Assembly: GCF_027497195.1 (NCBI RefSeq)
Contig: NZ_CP114905.1
Coordinates: forward strand, 3,706,001 to 3,770,000
DNA: 64,000 nt
Direction of reading: 5' to 3'
Origin: Streptomyces sp. WMMC500
GTDB lineage: Bacteria; Actinomycetota; Actinomycetes; Streptomycetales; Streptomycetaceae
Part shown: positions 29,548 to 36,959 of the stretch, piece after piece
Layout: the number at the start of each line of letters is the position of its first letter
How positions within the stretch are numbered: position 1 is the stretch's first letter
Program-made: the position numbers and the translations under genes
Notes under the pieces: generated by a model
What the model saw: only the letters and a program-made list of their open reading frames with translations
What the model was told of the DNA's origin: nothing
Databases searched by the model: none

Positions 29548-30501
29548 ATGTCTGAGACCGACGACCTTGCCCCGGGTGACGGGCCGACCACCAACGTCTC
29601 CGTCTCCTTCCACGCCGGCACGATCGGCGCGGTGCGGTCCCGTGTCGGAAAGCTAGGCGTCTCGGCCTACATCGAGGCGGCAGCCCAGCGTCAGATCGAG
29701 CGCGACAACCTCCAAGAACTCATCGACGACCACTTCTCCCGCCACGGCGACCTCACCGCCGAAGAGCTCGCGGCCGCCGAAGCCGAGCTCTTCGTACCGC
29801 CACCGGGGCCGATGGCCAAGGGCGCGATACGTGAGTCGCACCCTCGTGCTGGACGGCGAAAGGCTGTCCCTGCTCGTTCAGGACGACCAGACGTCCCGGA
29901 GAATCTTCAGCGTCGTCGTGTCATCGCTGCGAGTGTGATCGAGAAGGTACAGGTCTTCAGGGTCGGCCAAAGGGCACCGCAAGCTGCCAGAGCTGGACTC
30001 AATCGAGATCACGCCGCGCAGCGCAGGCCGCTTCGGGTCGTATCAGGCGGGTATCCACGAGGGCCACCAGGGCGGGATGTTGCTTGCCGGGCAGAGACCG
30101 GAGTCTCCGGGATACCCGTCCAGCGTGCCGTAAGACGCGAACGCCGCCCACCCGACAAGCAGGGAGACCTCCAGTGCGATAGGCACCACGGTGAGGACGG
30201 CCGCCTTCCGGGAGTGGGGCCGAACCAGGCACCACAGGCCCCCCGAGGCGATCGCGGCGGCGAGGGTACAGCCGAGCAGGGTGGCGGGGGCTTCGAAGGA
30301 GATGAGGCCGAAACGGTGGCCCGGCTCGTTCCCGGCGTCGCAGTAGACGCGCGAGCGCATGATGAGCGAGACCGCGAGGGCCCCGCACAGCGCTCCTGTC
30401 AGCGGAGCCAGCCAGAAGACGGGCAGGAAGCGGCGCGACGGCCATCTGGTGTGCCCAATGGTCATCATGACGCCCCACCCGGACGAACGGTTGTGCAATG
30501 A
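29548..30501 (+). CDS. Antitoxin-like protein; only the first 95 residues look genuine
   Basis: The N-terminal segment reads as an antitoxin (TTNVSVSFHAGTIGAVRSRVGKLG, here cited as TTNVSVSFHAGTIGAV; then SAYIEAAAQRQIERDNLQEL and an acidic tail AAEAELF). Codon bias is normal up to about 29835. Beyond that the frame stays open to 30501 but has the composition of an antisense shadow, and it overlaps the minus-strand membrane gene. The normal stop was probably lost when the downstream toxin was truncated. The true end is unknown. Confidence 0.5.
   Translation: MSETDDLAPGDGPTTNVSVSFHAGTIGAVRSRVGKLGVSAYIEAAAQRQIERDNLQELIDDHFSRHGDLTAEELAAAEAELFVPPPGPMAKGAIRESHPRAGRRKAVPARSGRPDVPENLQRRRVIAASVIEKVQVFRVGQRAPQAARAGLNRDHAAQRRPLRVVSGGYPRGPPGRDVACRAETGVSGIPVQRAVRRERRPPDKQGDLQCDRHHGEDGRLPGVGPNQAPQAPRGDRGGEGTAEQGGGGFEGDEAETVARLVPGVAVDARAHDERDREGPAQRSCQRSQPEDGQEAARRPSGVPNGHHDAPPGRTVVQ
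29831..29938 (+). pseudogene. Truncated PIN-type toxin remnant
   Basis: A GTG at 29831, near the end of the recognisable antitoxin, starts SRTLVLDGERLSLLVQDDQ, the usual beginning of Streptomyces PIN toxins. It ends after 35 residues at a TGA (29936-29938); the catalytic remainder is absent. The pair is therefore a broken toxin-antitoxin unit. Confidence 0.6.
30043..30468 (-). CDS. Small membrane protein, four helices
   Basis: 141 residues from the ATG at 30468 (a TTG at 30498 is possible). Hydrophobic segments near residues 13-33, 50-72, 80-103 and 110-125 give a four-helix profile; the C-terminus is CPASNIPPWWPSWIPA. No family recognised. Amino-acid pattern and codon bias support this strand over the opposing frame. 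Confidence 0.6.
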   Translation of the reverse strand: MMTIGHTRWPSRRFLPVFWLAPLTGALCGALAVSLIMRSRVYCDAGNEPGHRFGLISFEAPATLLGCTLAAAIASGGLWCLVRPHSRKAAVLTVVPIALEVSLLVGWAAFASYGTLDGYPGDSGLCPASNIPPWWPSWIPA

Positions 30502-30509
30502 ACCCTCCG

Positions 30510-30773
30510 CTACCGAGCGGGCGGGTGGATTCCATCGAAATCAGGCCGCGCAGCGCTGAGTCGGGCCCGGAGGCGGAACCTCTCGCTCTGTACCCCAGGC
30601 CGGACCGGTCCGCCGCAGGGCCGCTTCCGCAGCGTGATGTCGATACGCCGGGAGCCACCGGGCTGCGCACGCCGCGCGTCGGGAACAGCGTGGTTGACGA
30701 CGTTCCCGACCAGCTCACCAATCACCAGCTCTGCATCATCCGCAAGCCAGGACAGGCCCCAATTGTCCGGCAC
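30510..30773 (-). pseudogene. Fragment of an anti-sigma-like HATPase protein
   Basis: The N box ELVGNVVNHAVPDARRA is intact, and the frame can be followed upstream as SDFLRAARKLVTSVPDNWG but without a start codon before a stop. After RRIDITLRK the sequence no longer resembles the family, so the G1 and G2 boxes are missing. It is a decayed fragment of a Streptomyces-type ATP-binding regulator. Confidence 0.6.
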
Positions 30774-30918
30774 CGACGTGACCAGCTTCCGCGCCGCGCG
30801 CAGGAAATCGGACGCTTCCGCATGGAGGGTTCAGCGCCCGGAACTGCTCCACCGGCGGGGCAAGGGCCGCAGCCTGGGGGCCGCCGGACTCGCCGTGGGC
30901 GCGGGGGATTCCCTCCAA

Positions 30919-31530
30919 TTACTCGCTGATAGGAATTCCGAACTTGCCGATCCTCTTGGGCACATCCTCAACAGCGTCCGCATCCGTGAACCGCCAGAGA
31001 AGAAAATCTCCATCTCCCCCGGGGCGGTAATAGCCATCGAGTTCCTCGCCAGACTCCAGGGCTTGAGCTGTGTGATGCAGCAATGACGTAATGGAACTCC
31101 ACATTGGATGTGCGGAGCGGAGATCCGCCCCCTCCTTGTCGTGCTCGCGGATGTGCCGATCTTTCCAGTTTCTGGCGTCGAGATACAGCTCACCGCCGCA
31201 CCCATCAGTGGCGAACTGTACATAGTGCGCAGAAAAGGGATGATAATCGCTACCAGCCCAGACACTTACTTTCACTTCCCATGCCTTCACAATCTCAAGC
31301 GTGCTGAGCATCCCGAAGTGCGGTGGGAGGGTAAAGGCTCCGCTGCCGTTGTGATAGCGAAGGGACTCGGAAACCTCGGGGGGCAGACGAACGCCAAGTC
31401 GGCCCTCCACAAGAGCAATGTCTCGTTCGGTTGCGGGCGGAGCAAGTTCGCGCATTTCGTCGCGGTCGCGAAGCCATGACTCAATGCGCGACCAGGAATG
31501 ACCGATTGAATTCACCGTGAGCCACTCCAT
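30919..31530 (-). CDS. SMI1/KNR4 (SUKH) family protein
   Basis: 203 residues. The SUKH core is visible in ALVEGRLGVRLPPEVSESLRYHNG and later in GDFLLWRFTD. Such proteins often act as immunity proteins against secreted polymorphic toxins, but no toxin lies beside it. ATG start. Base composition is lower in GC than the backbone, suggesting acquisition. It lies among gene fragments but is itself intact. Confidence 0.85.
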   Translation of the reverse strand: MEWLTVNSIGHSWSRIESWLRDRDEMRELAPPATERDIALVEGRLGVRLPPEVSESLRYHNGSGAFTLPPHFGMLSTLEIVKAWEVKVSVWAGSDYHPFSAHYVQFATDGCGGELYLDARNWKDRHIREHDKEGADLRSAHPMWSSITSLLHHTAQALESGEELDGYYRPGGDGDFLLWRFTDADAVEDVPKRIGKFGIPISE

Positions 31531-31732
31531 TCATGACTGATACATCAATGGGATTTTCCGGGCGGACGACGACCGGGGCGGAGGGCAGTCGGAACAAGGC
31601 GTTCTCGCCGAAGCGGATCAGCTCCGCGCCCGTGTCGCTCAGGCGAGCGGACCGGCAGGCGGCAGCCATCACCCGTTCTGCTCGTGCCGACGTGAATCCC
31701 TCTTCCGATGCCCGAGCAGCGTCCGACGCCAT
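31481..31732 (-). pseudogene. 5' fragment of a phosphotransferase (APH-family) gene
   Basis: The segment AACRSARLSDTGAELIRFGENALFRLP followed by VVVRPE (cited in parts) is the typical start of a Streptomyces APH-like kinase, up to and including the beta-hairpin of the N-lobe. After that the frame leaves the family and ends within the SUKH gene start. Catalytic motifs are absent. Confidence 0.55.
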
Positions 31733-31859
31733 GCCGGTACCAGCTCCCCTCGTCGCGCGCGGTCAGCCGGTGCGCGCCCGGAGTCAACAACCCCACGCGC
31801 ACCGGGCACGACACCGACCGTACCCACGAGCTGCAGGGCTGACGAGGGTGCACAGGCGG

Positions 31860-31894
31860 ACGCCCGCAGCCCTGCTGCTGCGGGGTGCGGGCGT
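31860..31894 (-). terminator. Terminator of the original symporter locus
   Basis: ACGCCCGCA pairs with TGCGGGCGT (9 bp) around a further GC-rich inner stem, 20 bp beyond the TAA of the detached symporter 3' end at 31915. Its position suggests that this is the native end of the locus. Confidence 0.6.
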
Positions 31895-31914
31895 CGCGTG
31901 GGTGGGCGTTGTGG

Positions 31915-32072
31915 TTACGCCGCTGCTGTGACCGGGGTCTTGGGCCCGGTGGCGTCCACCGGGTCCGGGTCGTCCAGGTCGAAGCTGGTGGCGTTGTCGT
32001 ACATGTCGCGGTCCAGGATCTTCTCCTGCGACGCGACCAGCACCGGGATCACCGCCTGGCCCGCGACGTTCG
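31915..32072 (-). pseudogene. Detached 3' end of the symporter gene
   Basis: About the last 52 codons of the cation symporter gene (33121-34476) are repeated here in the same orientation. They read through SFDLDDPDPVDATGP to VTAAA and a TAA stop. The intact gene instead ends DDPEARDDAIPAAEKEPATVAA (cited in parts) and TGA, so both copies have complete but different C-termini. The copy begins abruptly at 32072, beside a hairpin. Confidence 0.85.
31964..32072. repeat. 109-bp direct repeat, left copy (flank of toxin-antitoxin module)
   Basis: Identical to 33179-33287 except at position 32059, with an offset of 1,215 bp. The interval between the copies contains one intact antitoxin-toxin pair and about 330 bp of unassigned DNA. 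Confidence 0.95.
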
Positions 32073-32402
32073 CAGCCGGACCTCATGCAGGCATGTTGGT
32101 CCGGCCGGGGAGAAGAAGAAGGACCACCCGTGTGAGCTGCGTTGGAGGAAGGTCGTCTGGGAGGCCACAGAACGCCTTGCGGCGGCGGCCGAGAGGGCGT
32201 ACGGCGCTGCAGTCGACGTGAGGATCGCGTCGGTGTCGTACTCAGCCGCCAAGCGACGTTCACCGCATCGGCCAGGCCGGGATGGCGGCTTGTCCCGCGA
32301 TGTTCATGACCGCGCGAGCCCTTGTCTCCCTGTCCTGACAGTCAGCCAAAGGTCCACTGCGCGAGCCTCATGTGAGAGCAATATTCACAACAACCCCATG
32401 TT
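32073..32402. other. Unassigned junction DNA with a hairpin
   Basis: No gene is recognisable. Directly at the repeat boundary is a double inverted repeat (32076-32104): CCGGACC pairs with GGTCCGG and inside it CATGC pairs with GCATG. This could be a trace of the recombination that made the junction, or a terminator. Confidence 0.5.
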
Positions 32403-32415
32403 CTGTACACTACAG
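32403..32415. promoter_or_regulatory. Operator-like palindrome at antitoxin start
   Basis: CTGTACACTACAG (CTGTA-CAC-TACAG) ends two bases before the antitoxin ATG and contains TACACT, a possible -10 box. A related site, CTGTACAG, precedes the homologous antitoxin at 38474. The shared position and half-site CTGTA suggest autoregulation by related antitoxins. Confidence 0.5.
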
Positions 32416-32417
32416 CC

Positions 32418-32717
32418 ATGTCTGACACGTACGCGATCGCCGAAGCCCGCGGAAAACTCGGCGAACTCGCCCGCCGCGCCGCCCAGCACGAACACATCAC
32501 CCTGACCGATCGTGGCGTCCCCACCGCCGTCCTCATCTCGCCCGCCGAACTCGCCGACCTCGAAGACGCCCTGGTCATCGCCAAACTCGAGCGCGACCGG
32601 GCCCTCGGCATCGCCAGGCCGGGCATCCCGCACGCCGAGGTCAAGAAGATGCTCGGCTTCACTGACGCCGAACTCACCGAAGCCGCCGAGCGCATCGCCG
32701 ACGAGAACGGCCGGTGA
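32418..32717 (+). CDS. Phd/YefM-family antitoxin
   Basis: 99 residues. The Phd/YefM fold is shown by YAIAEARGKLGELARRAAQHE followed by ITLTDRGVPTAVLIS and a helical, acidic C-terminus. It binds DNA as a dimer and covers the toxin. The gene sits immediately after an operator-like palindrome with almost no leader, and overlaps the toxin gene by 4 bp. A homologue is at 38474. Confidence 0.88.
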   Translation: MSDTYAIAEARGKLGELARRAAQHEHITLTDRGVPTAVLISPAELADLEDALVIAKLERDRALGIARPGIPHAEVKKMLGFTDAELTEAAERIADENGR

Positions 32718-32980
32718 GCGGCTACGCCGTCGTCTGGGAGCTCGATGCCACCAACAAGGTGGCCGGATACCTCGGGGACGCGACCACCCCTGAGACCCGC
32801 CGCAGCCTCGCCGAGGTGTACGTGCGCGTCGACGAGCTCGCTGAGAATCCCTGCCCACCCGACTCCCACTCCTGGGGCCCGGATCACCGCAGACTGCACC
32901 ACGGCATGTGGCGCATCCTCTACCGCGTCGACAAGGCCGCCCGCACGATCTACGTCGAGCACGTCGGCCGCCGCCGCTAG
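32714..32980 (+). CDS. RelE/ParE-family toxin
   Basis: 88 residues from a GTG overlapping the antitoxin stop. The RelE-like ending is HRRLHHGMWRILYRVDKAART then VEHVGRRR, with the basic and aromatic residues used for mRNA cleavage on the ribosome. A homologous toxin lies at 38722. With its antitoxin it fills most of the DNA between the two symporter 3' ends. Confidence 0.85.
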   Translation: MSGYAVVWELDATNKVAGYLGDATTPETRRSLAEVYVRVDELAENPCPPDSHSWGPDHRRLHHGMWRILYRVDKAARTIYVEHVGRRR

Positions 32981-33120
32981 CCGGCGGACAGATGGCGTAC
33001 GGCCCGTCCCGGCAGAGGAAGACGTCATCGAGCAGGTACGGCCGCCCCTGACGAGAGCGCAGACGCCCGGTTCCCGCACCCCACTTGGCTGGTGCGAGCA
33101 CCGGTGCGTCGTGGCGTGGG

Positions 33121-34476
33121 TCAGGCAGCTACCGTCGCCGGCTCCTTCTCCGCGGCCGGTATGGCGTCGTCACGCGCTTCCGGGTCGTCCAGGTCGAAGC
33201 TGGTGGCGTTGTCGTACATGTCGCGGTCCAGGATCTTCTCCTGCGACGCGACCAGCACCGGGATCACCGCCTGACCCGCGACGTTCGTCGCCGTGCGGAC
33301 CATGTCCAGGATCGGGTCGATCGCCAGGAGCAGGCCCACGCCCTCCAGGGGGAGGCCCAGGGTGGAGAGGGTCAGGGTGGTCATGATGGTGGCGCCCGTG
33401 AGGCCCGCGGTGGCGGCGGAGCCGATGACCGAGACGAAGGCGATCAGGATGTAGTCCTGGATGCCCAGGGAGACGTCGAAGATCTCGGCGATGAAGATGG
33501 CCGCCAGGGCCGGGTAGATCGCGGCGCAGCCGTCCATCTTCGTCGTCGCGCCGAAGGGGACCGCGAAGGAGGTGTACTCCTGCGGGACGCCGAGGCGTTC
33601 GGTGACCTTCTTGGTGACCGGCATGGTGCCGACCGAGGAGCGCGAGACGAAGGCGAGCTGGAGTGCCGGCCAGGCGCCGCGGAAGAACTGGACGGGGTTG
33701 ACCTTGGCGACCGTGGCCAGCAGGAGCGGGTAGACGCCGAAGAGGACCAGGGCGCAGCCGATGTAGACGTCGGCGGTGAAGGTCGCGTACTTGCTGATCA
33801 GGTTCCAGCCGTAGTCGGCGATCGCGAAGCCGATGAGGCCCACGGTGCCGAGCGGGGCGAGGCGGATGACCCACCACAGCGCCTTCTGCAGCAGCTCCAG
33901 AATCGTTTCGCTGAACGCGATGAGCGGCTGGGCCTTCTCGCCGAGCTTCAGGGCGGCGACGCCGAGGGCGGCGGCCATGAAGACGATCTGCAGCACGTTC
34001 AGTTCGGTGAAGGGCGTGATGACGTCGGTCGGGATGATTCCGGTGAGGAAGTCGATCCACGAGCCGCTCTCCTCCGGGGCCGCGCCGTCCTTCGGGGACA
34101 GGTCCGTGCCGGAGCCGGGGTTGGTGAGCAGGCCGATGGTCAGGCCGATGGCGACCGCGATCAGGGAGGTGGCGAAGAACCACAGCAGCGTGCGGGTCGC
34201 GAGGCGGGCGGCGTTGTTGACGTTCCGCAGGTTGGTGATCGACACCAGGATGGCGAAGAACACCAGCGGGGCGACCGCGAGCTTGAGCAGTTGGACGAAG
34301 ATGGTGCCGATCTGGTCCAGGGTGTCCTTCAGCCAGGCGACGTCGCCGGTACGGGCGGCCCAGCCGAGGAGCACGCCGAGGACGAGGCCGGCGAGGATCT
34401 GGGCCCAGAAGGGCACCTTGGGTATCCGGAAGCCGCTGCGCGGCTGCGCGGTGGGGGCGGGGGTGGGTGTGGACAC
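33121..34476 (-). CDS. Dicarboxylate/amino acid:cation symporter (DAACS family)
   Basis: Sodium- or proton-coupled importer in the glutamate/dicarboxylate/cystine carrier family. 451 residues, with about eight helices and two re-entrant loops; the substrate motifs are SSVGTMPVT (serine-rich loop) and FGATTKMDGCAAIYP, the latter with the conserved MDG/CA pattern. Substrate is uncertain. A Cys-containing leader peptide upstream makes cystine (TcyP-like) an attractive candidate, by inference. GTG start. Its 3' end is a 109-bp repeat, and the present C-terminal codons probably came with the toxin-antitoxin module. Confidence 0.88.
   Translation of the reverse strand: MSTPTPAPTAQPRSGFRIPKVPFWAQILAGLVLGVLLGWAARTGDVAWLKDTLDQIGTIFVQLLKLAVAPLVFFAILVSITNLRNVNNAARLATRTLLWFFATSLIAVAIGLTIGLLTNPGSGTDLSPKDGAAPEESGSWIDFLTGIIPTDVITPFTELNVLQIVFMAAALGVAALKLGEKAQPLIAFSETILELLQKALWWVIRLAPLGTVGLIGFAIADYGWNLISKYATFTADVYIGCALVLFGVYPLLLATVAKVNPVQFFRGAWPALQLAFVSRSSVGTMPVTKKVTERLGVPQEYTSFAVPFGATTKMDGCAAIYPALAAIFIAEIFDVSLGIQDYILIAFVSVIGSAATAGLTGATIMTTLTLSTLGLPLEGVGLLLAIDPILDMVRTATNVAGQAVIPVLVASQEKILDRDMYDNATSFDLDDPEARDDAIPAAEKEPATVAA
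33179..33287. repeat. 109-bp direct repeat, right copy (inside intact symporter gene)
   Basis: Partner of 31964-32072 (108 of 109 identical). It ends about 20 codons before the stop of the intact gene, and beyond that point the two C-termini diverge while both remain in frame. Confidence 0.95.
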
Positions 34477-34587
34477 GGGCGTCTCCGTGACTGGGCGCGC
34501 CGGGCCGGTGCCCGTGGCCGCGCACGGTGGCGGGGCAGGGGGCGGCAGGCGCGCGTCTGCTACTGGGGAGTGGGGTTCGTAAACCGG

Positions 34588-34683
34588 TCAGAGCGTGCGG
34601 GACTGGCCGCTCTGACATGCCGCGGACAGGCAGCGGCAGAGATCGACGTGCAGGCGCGCCACGAGCAGCGGGCTCGTGGGCAT
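34588..34683 (-). CDS. Putative Cys-containing leader peptide
   Basis: 31 residues: the core LLVARLHVDLCRCLSAACQ matches the short actinobacterial leader peptides of the form R-x-H-V/I-D-L that precede sulfur-related operons. Three Cys codons (TGC, TGC, TGT) occur within eight positions. The ATG is at 34683 (an in-frame ATG at 34707 is possible) and the stop is 112 bp before the symporter start. Ribosome stalling at these codons could regulate the symporter in response to cysteine supply. Confidence 0.55.
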   Translation of the reverse strand: MPTSPLLVARLHVDLCRCLSAACQSGQSRTL

Positions 34684-34773
34684 GCGCAGCGCGGCTACCG
34701 TCGTCATGACGAGAAGACTAACACTCCCACTTTGACTTTCCCATAGTGCGGCTTTGGTGAGAGCCGTCACGCC

Positions 34774-35103
34774 CTACGCAGCGCCCGACGCACCCGACGC
34801 GCCCCGCGCCTCGTCGTCCGCCTCGTCCTCCCGGCTGCGGTTCGCCGCCAGCCGGTCCTTCGACTTCTGCACCCGGCCCACGATCTGCTCCGACATCTCC
34901 TCCCGCTGCCTGCGCAGCAGGATGAAGCTCAGCGGCGCGGAGACGACGATCGCGAGCAGCATGACCCACAGGTAGTTCGAGTCGCCCAGGCCCGCCGGGA
35001 GGGCGCGGATCCGGACCAGGACGGCGAGGATCACGAACGACGCGACGAAGACGCCGAGGCGCATGGCGGTGTAGCGGACGGCGGGGTTCGGCTTGGGGGT
35101 CAC
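34774..35103 (-). CDS. DUF4229-like small membrane protein
   Basis: 109 residues. Two helices (LGVFVASFVILAVLVRI and NYLWVMLLAIVVSAPLSFILL) are followed by a charged, coiled-coil-like tail (RRQREEMSEQIVGRVQKSKD) and an Ala/Gly end. The pattern RYTAMRLGVFV is that of DUF4229. The GTG at 35103 is preferred because AGAGAAG lies at good spacing; a TTG at 35112 is too close to it. Function unknown. Confidence 0.8.
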   Translation of the reverse strand: MTPKPNPAVRYTAMRLGVFVASFVILAVLVRIRALPAGLGDSNYLWVMLLAIVVSAPLSFILLRRQREEMSEQIVGRVQKSKDRLAANRSREDEADDEARGASGASGAA

Positions 35104-35193
35104 GGCTGACAACTTCTCTCTGCTCTCTGCTCCGTCGGTCAGGGTGGTGCGGTGTGCGGCCCGTAGGGGGCCAGGGCGCGCGTGCGGCGCGTA

Positions 35194-35721
35194 TCAAGTA
35201 TGCAGCGGCAGCCACATCGTGATGTCGTCGCGGTAGTCGTCCTCGGCCACGCGTATCGCGTCCGGCACGCGGCCGACCTCCTTGTAGCCGCAGGACGCGT
35301 AGAAGTTGTCGACCCCCGTCCCGCCCCGGCACGTCAGCCGGATCCCCCGGATCCCCGGCAGTCGGCGCGCCGCGTCCGCCGCGGCGGCCATCAGGTTGCG
35401 GCCCTCGCCCGTGCCCTGGCGGTCGGGGTGAACCATCACGGTGTAGAGCCAGCACCAATGCCGCATCAGGCGATGCGTGTTGAGCGTCAGGAAGGCGGTC
35501 CCGGCCGGGCGGCCCGCCGCGTCCAGGGCGGCGAGCAGGTGGGTGCGGCCCTCCGCCATGGCCGCGAGGTGCTTGACCAGCTCCGGGCGGATGTCCGCGG
35601 CCGTCACCGGGGGTACGAAGCCCACGGCGCCGCCCGCGTTGCTGACGTCGGCCCAGAGCGTGCATATGCCGTCCCGCAGCGCAGGGGTGATCGCCGGGTC
35701 CAGCTCGTAGCGCAGGGTCAT
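35194..35721 (-). CDS. GNAT-family N-acetyltransferase
   Basis: 175 residues. The acetyl-CoA loop is DRQGTGEGRNLM (near residue 100), and YTVMVHP and FYASCGYKEVGRVPDAI complete the GNAT fold. The ATG at 35721 starts 7 bp after the stop of the MqnE-like gene, so the two share a transcript. Substrate unknown. Confidence 0.85.
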   Translation of the reverse strand: MTLRYELDPAITPALRDGICTLWADVSNAGGAVGFVPPVTAADIRPELVKHLAAMAEGRTHLLAALDAAGRPAGTAFLTLNTHRLMRHWCWLYTVMVHPDRQGTGEGRNLMAAAADAARRLPGIRGIRLTCRGGTGVDNFYASCGYKEVGRVPDAIRVAEDDYRDDITMWLPLHT

Positions 35722-35728
35722 CGCGTCC

Positions 35729-36346
35729 TCAGAAGCGCATCGGCTGCGGCGTCTCGCGCCGCTCCGGATCCGGGCCCTCGTGCTCGCGGACCGCGGCGTA
35801 GCGCGCGTCGCGCTCGACCGGGTGCAGGCCGGCGTCCTGGATCAGCTCGACGAGTTCGCCGGCCGGGAGGGTGTCGGCCGCCTCCGGCGCCGGGGCGAAG
35901 TCGTCCGCGCCGTGCACCAGCGCGAGCTGCGCCGTCTGCGTGCCGTACGCGGTCCACGCGGCCCGTACGTGCGGCACGTTGTCCAGCAGCAGCCGCGCCA
36001 CCGCGAACGTCTTCAGCACCTCCGCGCCCGTGACCCGCCCCGCCGCCAGCGGCACGACCGCCAGCAGGCCGGCGCCGGCGTCCTGCCGGTCGCGCAGGGC
36101 CAGGAGCGCGTCGACGGTCTCCGCCGCGGAGCCCTCGCCGTACGACACCGCCGCCACCGGGTCGGAGGGGGCCGCGGACGTCGCGAAATACCCGCGCTCC
36201 CCGTGCCGCCGGGTCCGCGCCTCGTGCGCGAGCCCGCCCAGCCACGCCAGGTCACCGCTCCCGTACAGCGCGACGCCGTCCTCCCGGCTCAGCCGCGCGC
36301 CGCCGCGCGCCTTCTCAGCCAGCTCGCGCCTGAGCCCTGCGTCCAC
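35729..36346 (-). CDS. MqnE-like protein lacking the radical-SAM core
   Basis: 205 residues against about 385 for aminofutalosine synthase MqnE. The N-terminus (LRRELAEKARGGARLSREDG, WLGGLAHEARTRRHG) and C-terminus (GAEVLKTFAVARLLLDNVPHV, QTAQLALVHGADDF, ending ETPQPMRF) align with MqnE. The central part with the CxxxCxxC cluster motif is gone and the protein has no cysteine at all. The reading frame and conserved ends are intact, so this is domain loss rather than fresh decay. The GTG at 36346 has GGGAGG upstream. It sits beside the AsnC regulator and UbiX/UbiA/UbiD genes, where mqnE is expected. Confidence 0.8.
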   Translation of the reverse strand: MDAGLRRELAEKARGGARLSREDGVALYGSGDLAWLGGLAHEARTRRHGERGYFATSAAPSDPVAAVSYGEGSAAETVDALLALRDRQDAGAGLLAVVPLAAGRVTGAEVLKTFAVARLLLDNVPHVRAAWTAYGTQTAQLALVHGADDFAPAPEAADTLPAGELVELIQDAGLHPVERDARYAAVREHEGPDPERRETPQPMRF

Positions 36347-36409
36347 GCCGCGCCTCCCAGCCCGTAAGTCACGTTCCTGCGCATCTGCGCGCATCCGAGC
36401 CTACGCGGC

Positions 36410-36862
36410 CTACTCCTCGGCGATCTGCCCCACCCTGCTCTCCCACATCGTGGACAGCACCACCGTCGTCGCCGTCTGCGAGACGCCCGAGATGCGCGAC
36501 AGCCGCCTGACCGTCTTCCCCAGCCCGTCCACGTCCGGCGCCCGCACCTTGAGCATGAACGAGTCCGCCCCGGCGATGAAGAAGCAGTCCTCGATCTCCG
36601 GCAGGTCCCGCAGCCGGTCCGCGACGTCGTCGTGGTCCACGGCCTCGGCGAGCGAGATCCCGATGAGCGCGGTGACGCCCAGGCCCAACTGGGCGGCGTC
36701 GACCGTGGCGCGGTAGCCGGTGATCACTCCGGCGGACTCCAGGCGGTTGATCCGGTCCGTGACGCTGGGTCCGGAGAGCCCCACGAGCCGGCCCAGCTCG
36801 GCGTACGAGGCCCGGCCGTTCTCCCGCAGTGCCTGGATGAGCTGTCTGTCGACGGCGTCCAT
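36410..36862 (-). CDS. Lrp/AsnC-family transcriptional regulator
   Basis: 150 residues. The N-terminal helix-turn-helix (LIQALRENGRASYAELGRLV) is followed by the RAM ligand-binding domain with GVTALIGISLAEAVDHDD. The ATG at 36862 gives the standard family start MDAVDRQLIQAL; a TTG at 36874 would add four residues. It lies between the MqnE-like gene and the flavin prenyltransferase gene, and may regulate this menaquinone cluster. Confidence 0.9.
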   Translation of the reverse strand: MDAVDRQLIQALRENGRASYAELGRLVGLSGPSVTDRINRLESAGVITGYRATVDAAQLGLGVTALIGISLAEAVDHDDVADRLRDLPEIEDCFFIAGADSFMLKVRAPDVDGLGKTVRRLSRISGVSQTATTVVLSTMWESRVGQIAEE

Positions 36863-36959
36863 GTGCGATCTCAAGCCTTCCGTGCTGCTGTACCGGCGGA
36901 AACCGGCGGTGTCGGCTGTGTGGCTGTGTGCCTGTGCGGCTCTGTGGCTGTGTCGTGCG

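Noticed and set aside
29839..30501. C-terminal two thirds of the antitoxin-like frame as a genuine domain
   Set aside because: Composition and codon use are those of an antisense frame, and the opposite strand carries a coherent four-helix membrane protein.
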